Shown: positions 7,906 through 16,257 of the stretch, piece after piece
Position numbering within the stretch: position 1 is the first letter of the stretch
Layout of the letters: each line of letters starts with the position of its first letter
DNA from: Bradyrhizobium sp. Ai1a-2
Lineage (GTDB): Bacteria > Pseudomonadota > Alphaproteobacteria > Rhizobiales > Xanthobacteraceae
Length of the DNA stretch: 64,000 bases
NCBI RefSeq assembly: GCF_000426245.1
Contig: NZ_AUEZ01000001.1
Location: forward strand, 186,001 to 250,000
Reading direction: 5' to 3'
Notes under the pieces: generated by a model
Told to the model about the DNA's origin: nothing
Seen by the model: the letters and a program-made list of their open reading frames with translations, nothing else
The model's database searches: none
Position numbers and translations under genes: made by a program

Positions 7906-10358
7906 GACTGTCCGACCCAGTCGACTACGGCATCGACAAGTCCTGCCTCGTCCACATTGGCAGGAATGGCAAGATCGCCCTTGCGAGGCTTGGGCAATCC
8001 GCCCGACCAGTTGCGATATGCGACAGGTCTCAAGGCTTGCTTTGCGGTCTCAATCAGCGGATGGCCGAATATTGGTTCCTCGAAATCGGTGAGCAGCCAG
8101 CCCGGATCATGCGGCGCCAGAACATCGCCAAGCTCGTCGGCTGCAACCGCGCCCGTTATGAAGACGTTAGAGTGCGACATCAGCCGGTCATCGTCACACG
8201 TCGTGCCGGCAATGACGATCGATCGGGATGGCTCGTGTCGCTGCAGGTGATCCGCCAGCCTTCGCATCACGCGCAAGGATGCGGGCGAGGGCGCAGATGG
8301 AACGATGACAAGCGATTTATTCGGGCCTGAAAGCGGCGGCAGGTTGAGGGACCGGGTTGGCCAATCCTGGAGGACGATGTTGCGTTTGGGCCACCTAGCC
8401 TGCGCAAAAGCCTGGGCTGCCTTGTTGGGGACGAGAAGGGGTATCTCCTCGGGAAGCGAGACATCCGCTTCGCCAATGCCTCCTCTTACCAGCCAGAAAT
8501 CGAGCCGAAGGTTGAGCGTTCGCATCAGATCGATTAGCTCCGGAAATGGATTCGGCTCGACGATCTCGACTCGTTTTGCACACAGCCGCGCAAGGATCTC
8601 GGCGGCGTCGGCGGTGGCCGCTTCCGTGCCTAGTCTCAAGTGAATCGCCTGCGGGCTCGCGCCGTCGGCGGCCTTGAGGTGAAAAACATCGCGTTCTCGC
8701 AAGAGTAGAACGGCGCGCTCGCCATGCTCGCGAAGATGGCGAGCGCGCTCCTCGGCCATGGCCGCGCAGGAGCGTTGATTCCCGACAATCAGCACGGATG
8801 GTTCTGACGACCAAGGCTGCGCCCGCTCGAGCGCTGCTCGCGCCGGTCGTAACGGATCGGCGGTCTCAAACGCGCGGCATTCGTTCCGATGGTTCGGGAA
8901 TCGCTGGTCTAGAACGCCCAGATTGCGGAGCACCAGGCTTCGCTTTTCGAGCTGGAAGGATTTCGAGCCGTGATGCCCGACATAGACCGACGGCGCGCAA
9001 ACATTGCGAAAGCCTCTAGCACGCGCGCGAAGGCAGAGATCGACATCCTCGAGATAGCCGCGCTCGAACGTTTCCGACAGTCCGCCGACGGCATCGAGAC
9101 AGGCGCGTGTAATATAGAGACAAAATCCGATGCCGCTTGGCACGTCGATTGCGTCGCCGGCGTTGGCAATGGCCGCGATCCGATCGATCTCGACTATTTG
9201 CTCATAGCTCGGCATCGGATTGACATCATTCGGCATCGGGAACGAGAAGATATCACCGTTGTTGGAAAGCGGCGTAATCGTTCCGATGTTGGGTGCCGAA
9301 CGCGCCACCGCCGCCAATCGATCGACAAAGCCAGGTGCTGCGATGGTGTCGGAATTGAGCAGCACGACGTCGCCCGTTGGCACCTCCTTCAGCGCACGAT
9401 TGATCGCTCCCACGAAACCGAGATTTACTGCGTTCACAACAAGGTCGATCGCATTGGCAGCGGCAAGCTCTTGCAGATAGTGCCGCAACTCCGCCTCAGG
9501 GCTGGCATCGTCGACCGCCAGAATGCGGAACGGATCTTTTCGTGACCTACCAGAATCTCTTGCTTTGACGAGGCTTTCGAAGCAATCGATCGTTGCCTGT
9601 ACGTCACGATAGACAGGAACGATGACTGTGGGGGCGGAGGTGCCAGACCTTGGCCGAGCGGAGCGAGACGCGTCCGCTTGGACATCTGCCGGCGGAGACA
9701 GGTTGGGTGCGAGCCGCCGAATCTGGAAGACCTCTCCGTCGCATTTCAGCGTCAGTGTCTGAGGTGTCCTGGATGGTGGCCGCCTCACGAGAAAGGCGGT
9801 CGCCTGAACGTCCATGCTGGCCAAGGGATGAAATGAATTGGGCTCGAGCAGGCTCGTTAGCGTGCCGTCTTCAGTAGCAAGGCTCGCTTCGACTGTGGTC
9901 GCCTTGGTCCAGGCGACCCAGCCTGTCACGTGATTGTCAAACACCGAGCAGGCGGCCCAGTGCCGATCCCCGGCACGCCGGAGCTCCGCAATGGCTGCTC
10001 GCAGGATGGCTGGACTGCCGTCACGGCTTATCAGATTTGCAGCAGCGGCCCGCCGTCGATCGTCCGTGGCCCAGGCGAGCATCCGACGGTTGGCCCCGAC
10101 ATCCGAGGGGTCGACAAGAAGCGCGTCTGTGAGGTCGGCCAGCGCCGCTTCTTTGCGTTCAAGCTTCCAGTTCGCCTCCGCGCGAAGAACGAAGCAATGG
10201 GCCGCTGGCGGCGGCTCAACACGGCAGCGTCGATCCGCGTATTTGAGCGCTGTGACAAAGTCCTGAGCTGTCAGCGCCTGCGCCGCCAGGCGCTCAAGCG
10301 CTATATGTGACCGAAGTCCGACGAGCGCTGTGGCGTCGTTGACGGTGCCGAGAACCAT
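7902..10358 (-). CDS. Large glycosyltransferase: helical N-terminus, GT2 domain and C-terminal extension
   Basis: This 818-residue protein begins with about 90 residues of helical, TPR-like sequence (DYADRRCRVEPPPAAH...). The GT2 domain follows at about 243-475: VIVPVYRD, VDDASPE, VVLLNSDT as the DxD-equivalent, and RGYLEDVDLCLRARARGFR as the acceptor/catalytic region. The last 330 residues look like a GT-B or Rossmann-type module (LIVGNQRSC... SLVIVPSAPSPASLRVMRRL). It is coupled by a 4-bp overlap to the next glycosyltransferase. Processive or dual-activity polysaccharide assembly is inferred from the domain build. Confidence 0.82.
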   Translation of the reverse strand: MVLGTVNDATALVGLRSHIALERLAAQALTAQDFVTALKYADRRCRVEPPPAAHCFVLRAEANWKLERKEAALADLTDALLVDPSDVGANRRMLAWATDDRRRAAAANLISRDGSPAILRAAIAELRRAGDRHWAACSVFDNHVTGWVAWTKATTVEASLATEDGTLTSLLEPNSFHPLASMDVQATAFLVRRPPSRTPQTLTLKCDGEVFQIRRLAPNLSPPADVQADASRSARPRSGTSAPTVIVPVYRDVQATIDCFESLVKARDSGRSRKDPFRILAVDDASPEAELRHYLQELAAANAIDLVVNAVNLGFVGAINRALKEVPTGDVVLLNSDTIAAPGFVDRLAAVARSAPNIGTITPLSNNGDIFSFPMPNDVNPMPSYEQIVEIDRIAAIANAGDAIDVPSGIGFCLYITRACLDAVGGLSETFERGYLEDVDLCLRARARGFRNVCAPSVYVGHHGSKSFQLEKRSLVLRNLGVLDQRFPNHRNECRAFETADPLRPARAALERAQPWSSEPSVLIVGNQRSCAAMAEERARHLREHGERAVLLLRERDVFHLKAADGASPQAIHLRLGTEAATADAAEILARLCAKRVEIVEPNPFPELIDLMRTLNLRLDFWLVRGGIGEADVSLPEEIPLLVPNKAAQAFAQARWPKRNIVLQDWPTRSLNLPPLSGPNKSLVIVPSAPSPASLRVMRRLADHLQRHEPSRSIVIAGTTCDDDRLMSHSNVFITGAVAADELGDVLAPHDPGWLLTDFEEPIFGHPLIETAKQALRPVAYRNWSGGLPKPRKGDLAIPANVDEAGLVDAVVDWVGQS

Positions 10359-10423
10359 TTGACCGTGCCCTGACCGATTGCGGTCGCTTGCCGGCGTTCC
10401 GAAGCTTCAGTGTCCGGATCGCT

Positions 10424-11296
10424 TCAAGTGACCGAACTCTCTTGGCGCGGTCGGCTGCGGAACACCCGAACCCGCCCCGAACCAGCAGGCTTTCGTGGCT
10501 TGACGGGCGTTGCGACCTGCTCCGGGGCTGCGATCCGTTCGATGCCGATGCGAATGCCAACCAGAGGCTCGCGATTGGTCGGGCCCGACAGCACCACGCG
10601 TTTGCCGACCGCGCGCAACGTCGGTGCGTTCAAGAACCCTGCCTCCGCAACGAACTCCAATTCGTCGGTGCCGCTCAACTCCAGGACCACGCCCGTAATG
10701 GGTAGAGCTCGCCCACGTGTGCCGGCGTAGGCGCCAAGCGGCACCATTCTGCCGCTCCCCGCCTGACCGTTGGCGAACTGGACCGCATAGTGGATATCAA
10801 GACCGGCGGGCTTCTCCGGCCATTCCAGGGCCACGCCTTCCACACGGGACGGTGCCGTCGGGCCTGCAATCCACGCGTTGGGCCCGACAACGACGTCGCC
10901 GCGACCTGCTACGTGGCCAAGCACCTTCAGGCCCTCCGTCGCAGCGTTCACGTGCAAGCCCAGATTCTCGGTTTGCGCAGCGACGAGGTGGGTTCGGCCG
11001 GATTGGATCGGTTCAATGCGAACCACGGCGGCTTGCGATCCTCCAAGTCGCATGGGATGGACTTGGACCTGCAAAGTGCCGGGCATGTTGACGCGGACCA
11101 CCAGGCCGGAATTCGGCTCCCAAAGAGTTGGCTCGGTCGCGTCTGGGTGGAGGATGATCTCCATCCGTCTTTCGTGGCCCTCGGCAGGAGCGACCGTGAC
11201 ATGAGGTGGAGAGAGGGAGTCCTCGGCACTCCTGTAGTTCACGAAGAACAGTCCGCGGTCGAGATTCACCACTTTCTGCTGCTCAGCGTCGCTCAT
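10424..11296 (-). CDS. Hypothetical protein at the head of the glycosyltransferase operon
   Basis: This 290-residue protein has no signal peptide and no motif I recognise. It is mostly predicted beta strand with many short hydrophobic segments, such as LVVRVNMPGTLQVQVHP and VVVGPNAWIAGP, and ends in a basic tail (RKPAGSGRVRVFRSRPRQ). I chose ATG at 11296 because GGGG lies 6 nt upstream. An ATG at 11302 and a TTG further out are alternatives. It lies 65 bp upstream of the two large glycosyltransferases on the same strand. A role in glycan assembly or recognition is possible only from context. Confidence 0.6.
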   Translation of the reverse strand: MSDAEQQKVVNLDRGLFFVNYRSAEDSLSPPHVTVAPAEGHERRMEIILHPDATEPTLWEPNSGLVVRVNMPGTLQVQVHPMRLGGSQAAVVRIEPIQSGRTHLVAAQTENLGLHVNAATEGLKVLGHVAGRGDVVVGPNAWIAGPTAPSRVEGVALEWPEKPAGLDIHYAVQFANGQAGSGRMVPLGAYAGTRGRALPITGVVLELSGTDELEFVAEAGFLNAPTLRAVGKRVVLSGPTNREPLVGIRIGIERIAAPEQVATPVKPRKPAGSGRVRVFRSRPRQESSVT

Positions 11297-12196
11297 TAAC
11301 ATCCCCGAAACAGAGCCTAACAATTGTAATCTACTTCAGTTCGCCAACATATCATACGTGGTCGCCCAAAAGTTAGACATGTTTGTTATCGCGAACTGAA
11401 CGGACTTCGGGCAAACGGCCTAAACGTCATGCAACCGTAGATCGCATTTCACATTTTTTCGCGTTTCAATCCAGCCTCGCAGCCAAATGTGCTCCGGCGA
11501 GCCGAAACGCAGTGGAGAGAACCTTCCAAGACGCTCAAGGTGAGAATGATGTGACTACCAACCCGAACTGCGAAAGCGCGAAGCTGGTTACCACGACAAG
11601 ACACCCGCCGCGTCAGCAAAGGTAAGTTAGGGAAGCGCCCTCAAGCGTGAGGACGAGCGCCAATTCGTAGATCCCGACGGCGAGAGAGAACGACGGATGT
11701 ACTCCGTCTCTGCACTCAACAATGCCGCCATCCGGCGGAGCCTGTCGTTTTCATCTCGGAGCAGTGCGATGGAGTCGGCGATGTTCTCGACACTGCTCAG
11801 ATCAAGATGCCGGATTTGCGGTTGGCAGTCGGAAGGAGGTCGTTTGAATTTCATGCGTTGCCTACCCGCCTGCCCCTTGTATTCCTGAGACTACACTGAG
11901 TTTCAACATTCGTATGCCCAAGGCAAAACCAAAAGTTGCACGTAGTTGCGACTAATCGACGAATTTTGGGGCAGGATGATGTCACGACGGAGTGAAAGCT
12001 CTTCGACAGATGCAGAATTGCGGCATTCTAATCATAGGGAACTTCGTCAATGCTAACGCGGATGTCGAACAATCGTTCGACGACTAGCGATTGATGCCTT
12101 CGCGGTAGAACAATCTTGCTATAAACACGACGCGCAAGCTTCAGCCCGTTCTCGATTGATCGTACAGCTTGAAGCAGACAGGCGACAACATCGTCG
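11297..12196. other. Sparse intergenic region between glycan genes
   Basis: About 900 bp lie between the head of the minus-strand operon and the plus-strand GT4 gene. Apart from the weak 75-codon frame listed separately, I see no supported gene. The DNA is less GC-rich than the flanking genes and should hold both divergent promoters. Short inverted repeats such as CAATCG-N12-CGATTG occur near 12.07 kb but are not convincing. Confidence 0.5.
11627..11854 (-). CDS. Possible small coiled-coil protein
   Basis: A 75-codon frame starting at 11854 encodes a central heptad-like helix (SSVENIADSIALLRDENDRLRRMAALL) typical of short coiled coils. A modest purine-rich stretch (GGGTAGG) lies about 8 nt before the ATG. 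There is no homologous family I recognise, and the C-terminus is low complexity (Ser/Arg rich). Because it is alone in a gene-poor stretch and short, it may be spurious. Confidence 0.35.
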   Translation of the reverse strand: MKFKRPPSDCQPQIRHLDLSSVENIADSIALLRDENDRLRRMAALLSAETEYIRRSLSPSGSTNWRSSSRLRALP

Positions 12197-13552
12197 ATGA
12201 AGATTCTATTCGTTCACAACAACTTCCCGGCACAGTACCGCAATCTGTCGGCTGCGTTGGCTAATGAACCCGGATTCGAGCTCGTTGCCATTGGTGCATC
12301 GAGCGCGCAGTCGATGCCTTTTGTTAAGTTGATTAAATATATGCTTCCCGAAGCAGATGTTTCCGGAACTCATCCTTTTGCCAGACGTTTCGACCTTGAG
12401 TGTCGCCGGGCTGAGCAAGTGCTTTACAGTCTTTCGACTTTGGCGGCGTCAGGCTTCGCACCGGACATGATTCTGGCCCATCCGGGATGGGGCGAGACGC
12501 TGCCGTTGCGCACGATGTTCCCCAAGGCGCGGCTGTTCGTCTATTGCGAGTTCTTTTACGGCGCCGAAGGACGAGACATCGGATTCGATCCGGAATTTCC
12601 GGTGTCCGGATTGGATGGTCATATCGGGCTGCAGTTGAAGAATGCGACGACGTTGCTCGCGCTCGCAGATTGTGATCTCGGAATCTCGCCTACCAATTGG
12701 CAGCAGTCGACCTTTCCTTCGCATTATCAAAGCAAGATCGAAGTGATTCATGAAGGAATTGATACGTCGCGCGTGCGGCCAGATCCGCGGGCGCGCCTGA
12801 TGCTGCCGAATGGTCGGGAAGTGGGGTCGTCGGATGAGGTTGTGACGTTTGTCGTACGCAACCTCGAACCGCTCAGAGGCTACCACGTCTTTATGCGTGC
12901 TCTCCCCGAAATCCTCAGGCGGCGGCCTAACGCGCAGATCGTCATCATCGGCAGGGATGGATTGTCGTATGGACTTCCTCCGCCGGCCGGCAAGACCTGG
13001 AAGTCGGTCTTCCTCGACGAGGTCCGCGATCAGTTGGATCTGTCGCGCGTTCATTTCATGGGAGGCGTCCCATATCAGACATTCATTTCCGCGCTCCAGG
13101 TATCATCGGCACATGTCTATTTGACCTACCCCTTCGTGCTGTCCTGGTCGGCGCTGGAAGCAATGAGCGCCGGTTGTTTGGTGATCGGGTCTGATACGGA
13201 GCCGGTGCGCGAAGTCATCAGTTCCGGCGAGAATGGTTTGCTGGTTCCATTTTTTGCGGTCGATGAGTTGGCCGGGCGCGTGATTGAAGCGTTGCGGGAA
13301 CCCGCGAAGTTTTCCTCGATGAGGCAGGCCGCTCGCCGCTTCGTCATCGATCACTATGACGCAGAGCAGGTCTGCATACCGCGAATGCGTCGCCTTCTCG
13401 ATTTGAAGGCGCCTTCGGTGCCATCACCGCGGAACTTTTGGCCGGGGCGCTCGCCGTCGGAGTTGTCGAAAGGCGCCAAGCGTGCTTCCCGGAAATCGTC
13501 CGCCGAGCCCGGATTGGGAATGTCAGGCGAAGAGGGCGCTGGCGTTTCGTAG
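12197..13552 (+). CDS. GT4 family glycosyltransferase
   Basis: This 451-residue GT-B enzyme has the N-terminal MKILFVHNNFPAQYRNL strand-loop of GT4 transferases. Its C-terminal half contains the donor-site region SWSALEAMSAGCLVIGSD followed by EPVREVI and SGENGLLVPFFAVDELA, the usual glutamate-containing nucleotide-sugar pocket. The last 40 residues are basic and Ser/Pro rich, beyond the family core. It is transcribed away from the large glycosyltransferase operon. A retaining sugar transferase for the same surface glycan is likely; the sugar is unknown. Confidence 0.85.
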   Translation: MKILFVHNNFPAQYRNLSAALANEPGFELVAIGASSAQSMPFVKLIKYMLPEADVSGTHPFARRFDLECRRAEQVLYSLSTLAASGFAPDMILAHPGWGETLPLRTMFPKARLFVYCEFFYGAEGRDIGFDPEFPVSGLDGHIGLQLKNATTLLALADCDLGISPTNWQQSTFPSHYQSKIEVIHEGIDTSRVRPDPRARLMLPNGREVGSSDEVVTFVVRNLEPLRGYHVFMRALPEILRRRPNAQIVIIGRDGLSYGLPPPAGKTWKSVFLDEVRDQLDLSRVHFMGGVPYQTFISALQVSSAHVYLTYPFVLSWSALEAMSAGCLVIGSDTEPVREVISSGENGLLVPFFAVDELAGRVIEALREPAKFSSMRQAARRFVIDHYDAEQVCIPRMRRLLDLKAPSVPSPRNFWPGRSPSELSKGAKRASRKSSAEPGLGMSGEEGAGVS

Positions 13553-13564
13553 GCCGAGCGGCGC

Positions 13565-13599
13565 GCGGCACCCTTTAATATCGCGGCACCCTTTATATC
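13565..13599. repeat. Two tandem copies of a 17-18-bp unit
   Basis: The unit GCGGCACCCTTTAATATC (13565-13582) is followed at once by GCGGCACCCTTTATATC (13583-13599), identical except for one deleted A. It starts just after the GT4 stop codon. Slippage duplication is the simplest explanation. Confidence 0.7.
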
Positions 13600-13610
13600 C
13601 AGATATACGG

Positions 13611-13648
13611 GGCGTCCATTTTCCGACGCGTCGAAAAATGGCGACGCC
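13611..13648. terminator. Long imperfect stem-loop after the GT4 gene
   Basis: GGCGTCCATTTTCCGACG at 13611-13628 pairs with the following 13629-13648 segment, giving a stem of about 18 bp with one mismatch and a 2-nt bulge and almost no loop. It is followed by CTTTATCC. Its position 59 bp past the GT4 stop suggests a transcription terminator, although the T tract is poor. A cruciform or protein-binding palindrome is the alternative. Confidence 0.45.
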
Positions 13649-13649
13649 T

Positions 13650-14154
13650 TTATCCGTGCAGGCCGTCCGAAATCGATGAGAGCACGCGCAGGCATGCTGC
13701 ACGGTTCGGCCTATCAACGGCAAATATCCATTTCGAGAAGTTCGTCCTTGCGGTGACATAAGCGTGACGATGCCAGACCTGAACGATCAATCGATCGAGA
13801 GGGACTACGCAACATCGACGTGCGCGCGGACCAACTCAGCGAAATCGGACGCGATGAGTGTGACTACTCTCGGCAACGTGATGGTATGAGAAAAATCATA
13901 TAATTGACGTGGACATCGCCAGTCATATCTCCACTCAGAGCAGAACAATCATGCGGCCAGCATAGGGAGGCGCTCGCAACGTTCGTCACCGATCGTTGCG
14001 CAGCGGCTATTTTCGATCGCGACGAGGGACTCCAAGCGCGATCGGGGCTGCTCGTTAAATAATCATAGCGGAGATCAAAATTGGTGCTGGATCAATGATC
14101 CGGTGGCACGCGATTTGCGAGCTTCGCGACAAGCATACTGGAGTTGGGTATCAG
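13650..14154. other. Gene-free stretch
   Basis: About 500 bp after the stem-loop show no frame with plausible codon use, no clear repeat and no RNA gene. It presumably carries the promoter of the secreted protein at 14155. Confidence 0.5.
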
Positions 14155-14538
14155 ATGATCACAGCACAGATTAGTCGTGGAATGAGTACGGATTGTAGGC
14201 AGCCAGCGCTTCTTATTCTTGCTGCCATGCTATCAATTTTTGCATTCGAGCCCGCCCGCGCTCACGATTCGTCGCACCCTGAGTTGAACCATTGGTACGA
14301 GAGCTTGCATAGCGGCAAGGGCCCGTGCTGTGACGGCACAGATGCGAAGCGCGTCGATGACGCCGATTGGGAAAGCAAGGATGGTCACTATCGGGTTCGC
14401 ATCGATGGCGAATGGGTCGACGTTCCGAAGGAAGCTGTCGTAGATGGACCGAACCTCTCGGGTCGGACGATGGTGTGGCCCTATTATCAAGATGGTCATC
14501 CGAAACCGCGATGCTTCATGCCGGGCAGCATGAGCTGA
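14155..14538 (+). CDS. Small secreted protein of unknown function
   Basis: This 127-residue protein has an N-terminal signal sequence: a basic start, then PALLILAAMLSIFAFEPARA, with a predicted cut after ARA-H. The mature domain contains HWYESLHSGKGPCCDG, a Cys-Cys pair, and later PWPYYQDG-like sequence with one more cysteine (RCFMPG). Similar small periplasmic proteins are common in Bradyrhizobium-type genomes but have no known function. I chose ATG at 14155, behind GGAGTTGGG. ATGs at 14095 and 14182 are alternatives. It stands alone and convergent with fetB. Confidence 0.65.
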   Translation: MITAQISRGMSTDCRQPALLILAAMLSIFAFEPARAHDSSHPELNHWYESLHSGKGPCCDGTDAKRVDDADWESKDGHYRVRIDGEWVDVPKEAVVDGPNLSGRTMVWPYYQDGHPKPRCFMPGSMS

Positions 14539-14620
14539 AGCAATCGAGCAGTTCGACCAACTCGCGCAGACGAGTCCGAACCGGTTTGCGCAGGGTGTGC
14601 GATGACCGAGCCGGTCCGGC

Positions 14621-15457
14621 TTACGGATGGGCCTGCGTCGCCACACGTGCCGACGTTGACGCTTCCGTGGGCCGAAACGCCAACTGCGCCGCTGAAGTAA
14701 ACACGCGAGACCGCATGAGAAGGGTCGCGACGAGGCTGGTAATCCCCGACGCAGCCAGGATCATCGCAACGACCACGAATTGGTAGATAGCGGCGTAGAC
14801 CGGACTGGCGCCGGAGACCATCATGCCGGCCATGACTCCGGGAATCCACACCAGCCCGAGAGACTTCAGCATGTCGAGCCGAGGCAGAAGGCTCGCATAG
14901 ACGGCGCTCTGAAGATAAGGCGCAACCGTAATGGCGGGCTCAGCGCCCAGCGTGAGGCCTGCCTCGATCTGGCCGACATGGGAGACGATCTCGGCGCGGA
15001 AGCGCTCGGCCGCTTGCGCGCATGCATTCATCGCATTGGCGATGATCATGCTGCCGACCGGCACGAGAATCGCGATGTCGGCACGAAGGCTCCGGGTCGC
15101 GAGCATTGCCGCGATCACGGTTCCTGCGCCGGCGACGATTGCCCAGAAGCACAGCAGCAACGCACCTTCCATTTGCTGGAGCCGGCGAGCCGCCGTGAAT
15201 GCCGCGGCGACCGTCATCATCAACAGGATGAGAGTGCCGATCAGCAAGCTGCCACGCAGCAACACAGCCAGCACCATTCCAACGAGAACCATCTGCACGA
15301 GGCCACGTGCCATCGACACGGCGGCCTCGCGCTCCACGCGGATGGCGTGCCACCGGCAAAGCGCCACCACGGCAGCGCACAGCGCGATGGCACCGGCAGC
15401 TTGGGCGAGGCCCATCAACACGTCGCTGCCGACGCTGTTCTGCAACTCAGTCAGCAT
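14621..15457 (-). CDS. fetB: Iron-export-type ABC transporter permease (FetB/UPF0014 family)
   Basis: This 278-residue inner-membrane protein has about seven hydrophobic helices and the family-specific central segment VPVGSMIIANAMNACAQAAERF, then LTLGAEPAITVAPYL. UPF0014 permeases pair with an ATPase; the Escherichia coli FetAB (YbbLM) pair has been linked to iron export and oxidative-stress resistance. The gene overlaps the end of the ATPase gene upstream by 11 bp, so they are coupled. Substrate assignment rests on family only. Confidence 0.85.
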   Translation of the reverse strand: MLTELQNSVGSDVLMGLAQAAGAIALCAAVVALCRWHAIRVEREAAVSMARGLVQMVLVGMVLAVLLRGSLLIGTLILLMMTVAAAFTAARRLQQMEGALLLCFWAIVAGAGTVIAAMLATRSLRADIAILVPVGSMIIANAMNACAQAAERFRAEIVSHVGQIEAGLTLGAEPAITVAPYLQSAVYASLLPRLDMLKSLGLVWIPGVMAGMMVSGASPVYAAIYQFVVVAMILAASGITSLVATLLMRSRVFTSAAQLAFRPTEASTSARVATQAHP

Positions 15458-16199
15458 GCAGCACCTCCCTGGTTGGGCCGATGGCGACGAGTCGGCCAGC
15501 TTCCATGATCATGGTCCTGTCTGCGAGGCGGACGGCTTGCTCACGGTTGTGCGTGACGATCACGCAGGCCATTCGCCGTTCCCGGACGATGCCAAGCACG
15601 AGCTCCTCAACCCCGCGTACGGACGCCTCATCGAGTGCAGACGTCGGCTCGTCGAGCAACAAGACCTCGGGGGCATTTGCCAGCGTTCGAGCCAGCGCCA
15701 CGCGCTGGGCTTCACCGCCGGAAAGGTTGCCAATGTCGCGGTCGGCAAATCCGGACAAGCCGACCCGCTCGAGCAGCGTCGCTATCTGCGTCGGCGCCAT
15801 GACTTCCCCGCGCTGGCGCGGTCCGAAAGCGATGTTCGCGGAGATTGTGCCGGGAAACAGAAAGGCGGTCTGCATGACCATGCCGACGCGCCGCCGCAAT
15901 TCCTGCGGGGCGATTGATCGGTAGTCGACGTTCTGCAGCAGAACCGTGCCGGCCGTGGGTTCATCCAGCCGGTTGAGCAGCCGCAGGAACGATGACTTCC
16001 CGGCCCCGCTCGGTCCGACGACGGCGAAGATCTCACCTGCCGACACTTGTACACTGACGTCATTGACGAGCAGCCGCTGTCCGACACTACGGGACAGATG
16101 CCGGGTTTCCAGCAACGCGATCGCTGGTTGAGGACGATTCGCGCCTCGGGCGGACGGTATCGCATCGCCGGGATCGTTCGATAGAGCAGGGTTCGTCAC
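15447..16199 (-). CDS. fetA: ABC transporter ATP-binding protein (FetA family)
   Basis: This 250-residue ATPase shows Walker A GPSGAGKSSFL, Q-loop MQTAFLFPGT, signature LSGGEAQRVALAR and Walker B VLLLDEPTSALDE, followed by an H-loop (VIVTHNREQ). The first 28 residues are an unusual Pro/Ala-rich leader before the conserved core. It is coupled to the UPF0014 permease downstream, which is why the FetA name is used. It energises export from the cytosolic side of the membrane. Confidence 0.85.
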   Translation of the reverse strand: MTNPALSNDPGDAIPSARGANRPQPAIALLETRHLSRSVGQRLLVNDVSVQVSAGEIFAVVGPSGAGKSSFLRLLNRLDEPTAGTVLLQNVDYRSIAPQELRRRVGMVMQTAFLFPGTISANIAFGPRQRGEVMAPTQIATLLERVGLSGFADRDIGNLSGGEAQRVALARTLANAPEVLLLDEPTSALDEASVRGVEELVLGIVRERRMACVIVTHNREQAVRLADRTMIMEAGRLVAIGPTREVLHAD

Positions 16200-16257
16200 A
16201 GGGCCTCTTTCGACATAGTGCGCTGATCGATCCTGGTACGCTTACCTTGTGATCCGA

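Noticed and set aside
6736..8250. 504-codon plus-strand open frame opposite the glycosyltransferases
   Set aside because: No recognisable domain, and the opposite strand carries a clear GT2 protein with proper codon use.
11383..11625. 80-codon plus-strand frame in the gap before the GT4 gene
   Set aside because: Basic, low-complexity sequence with no ribosome site or homology that I can see.
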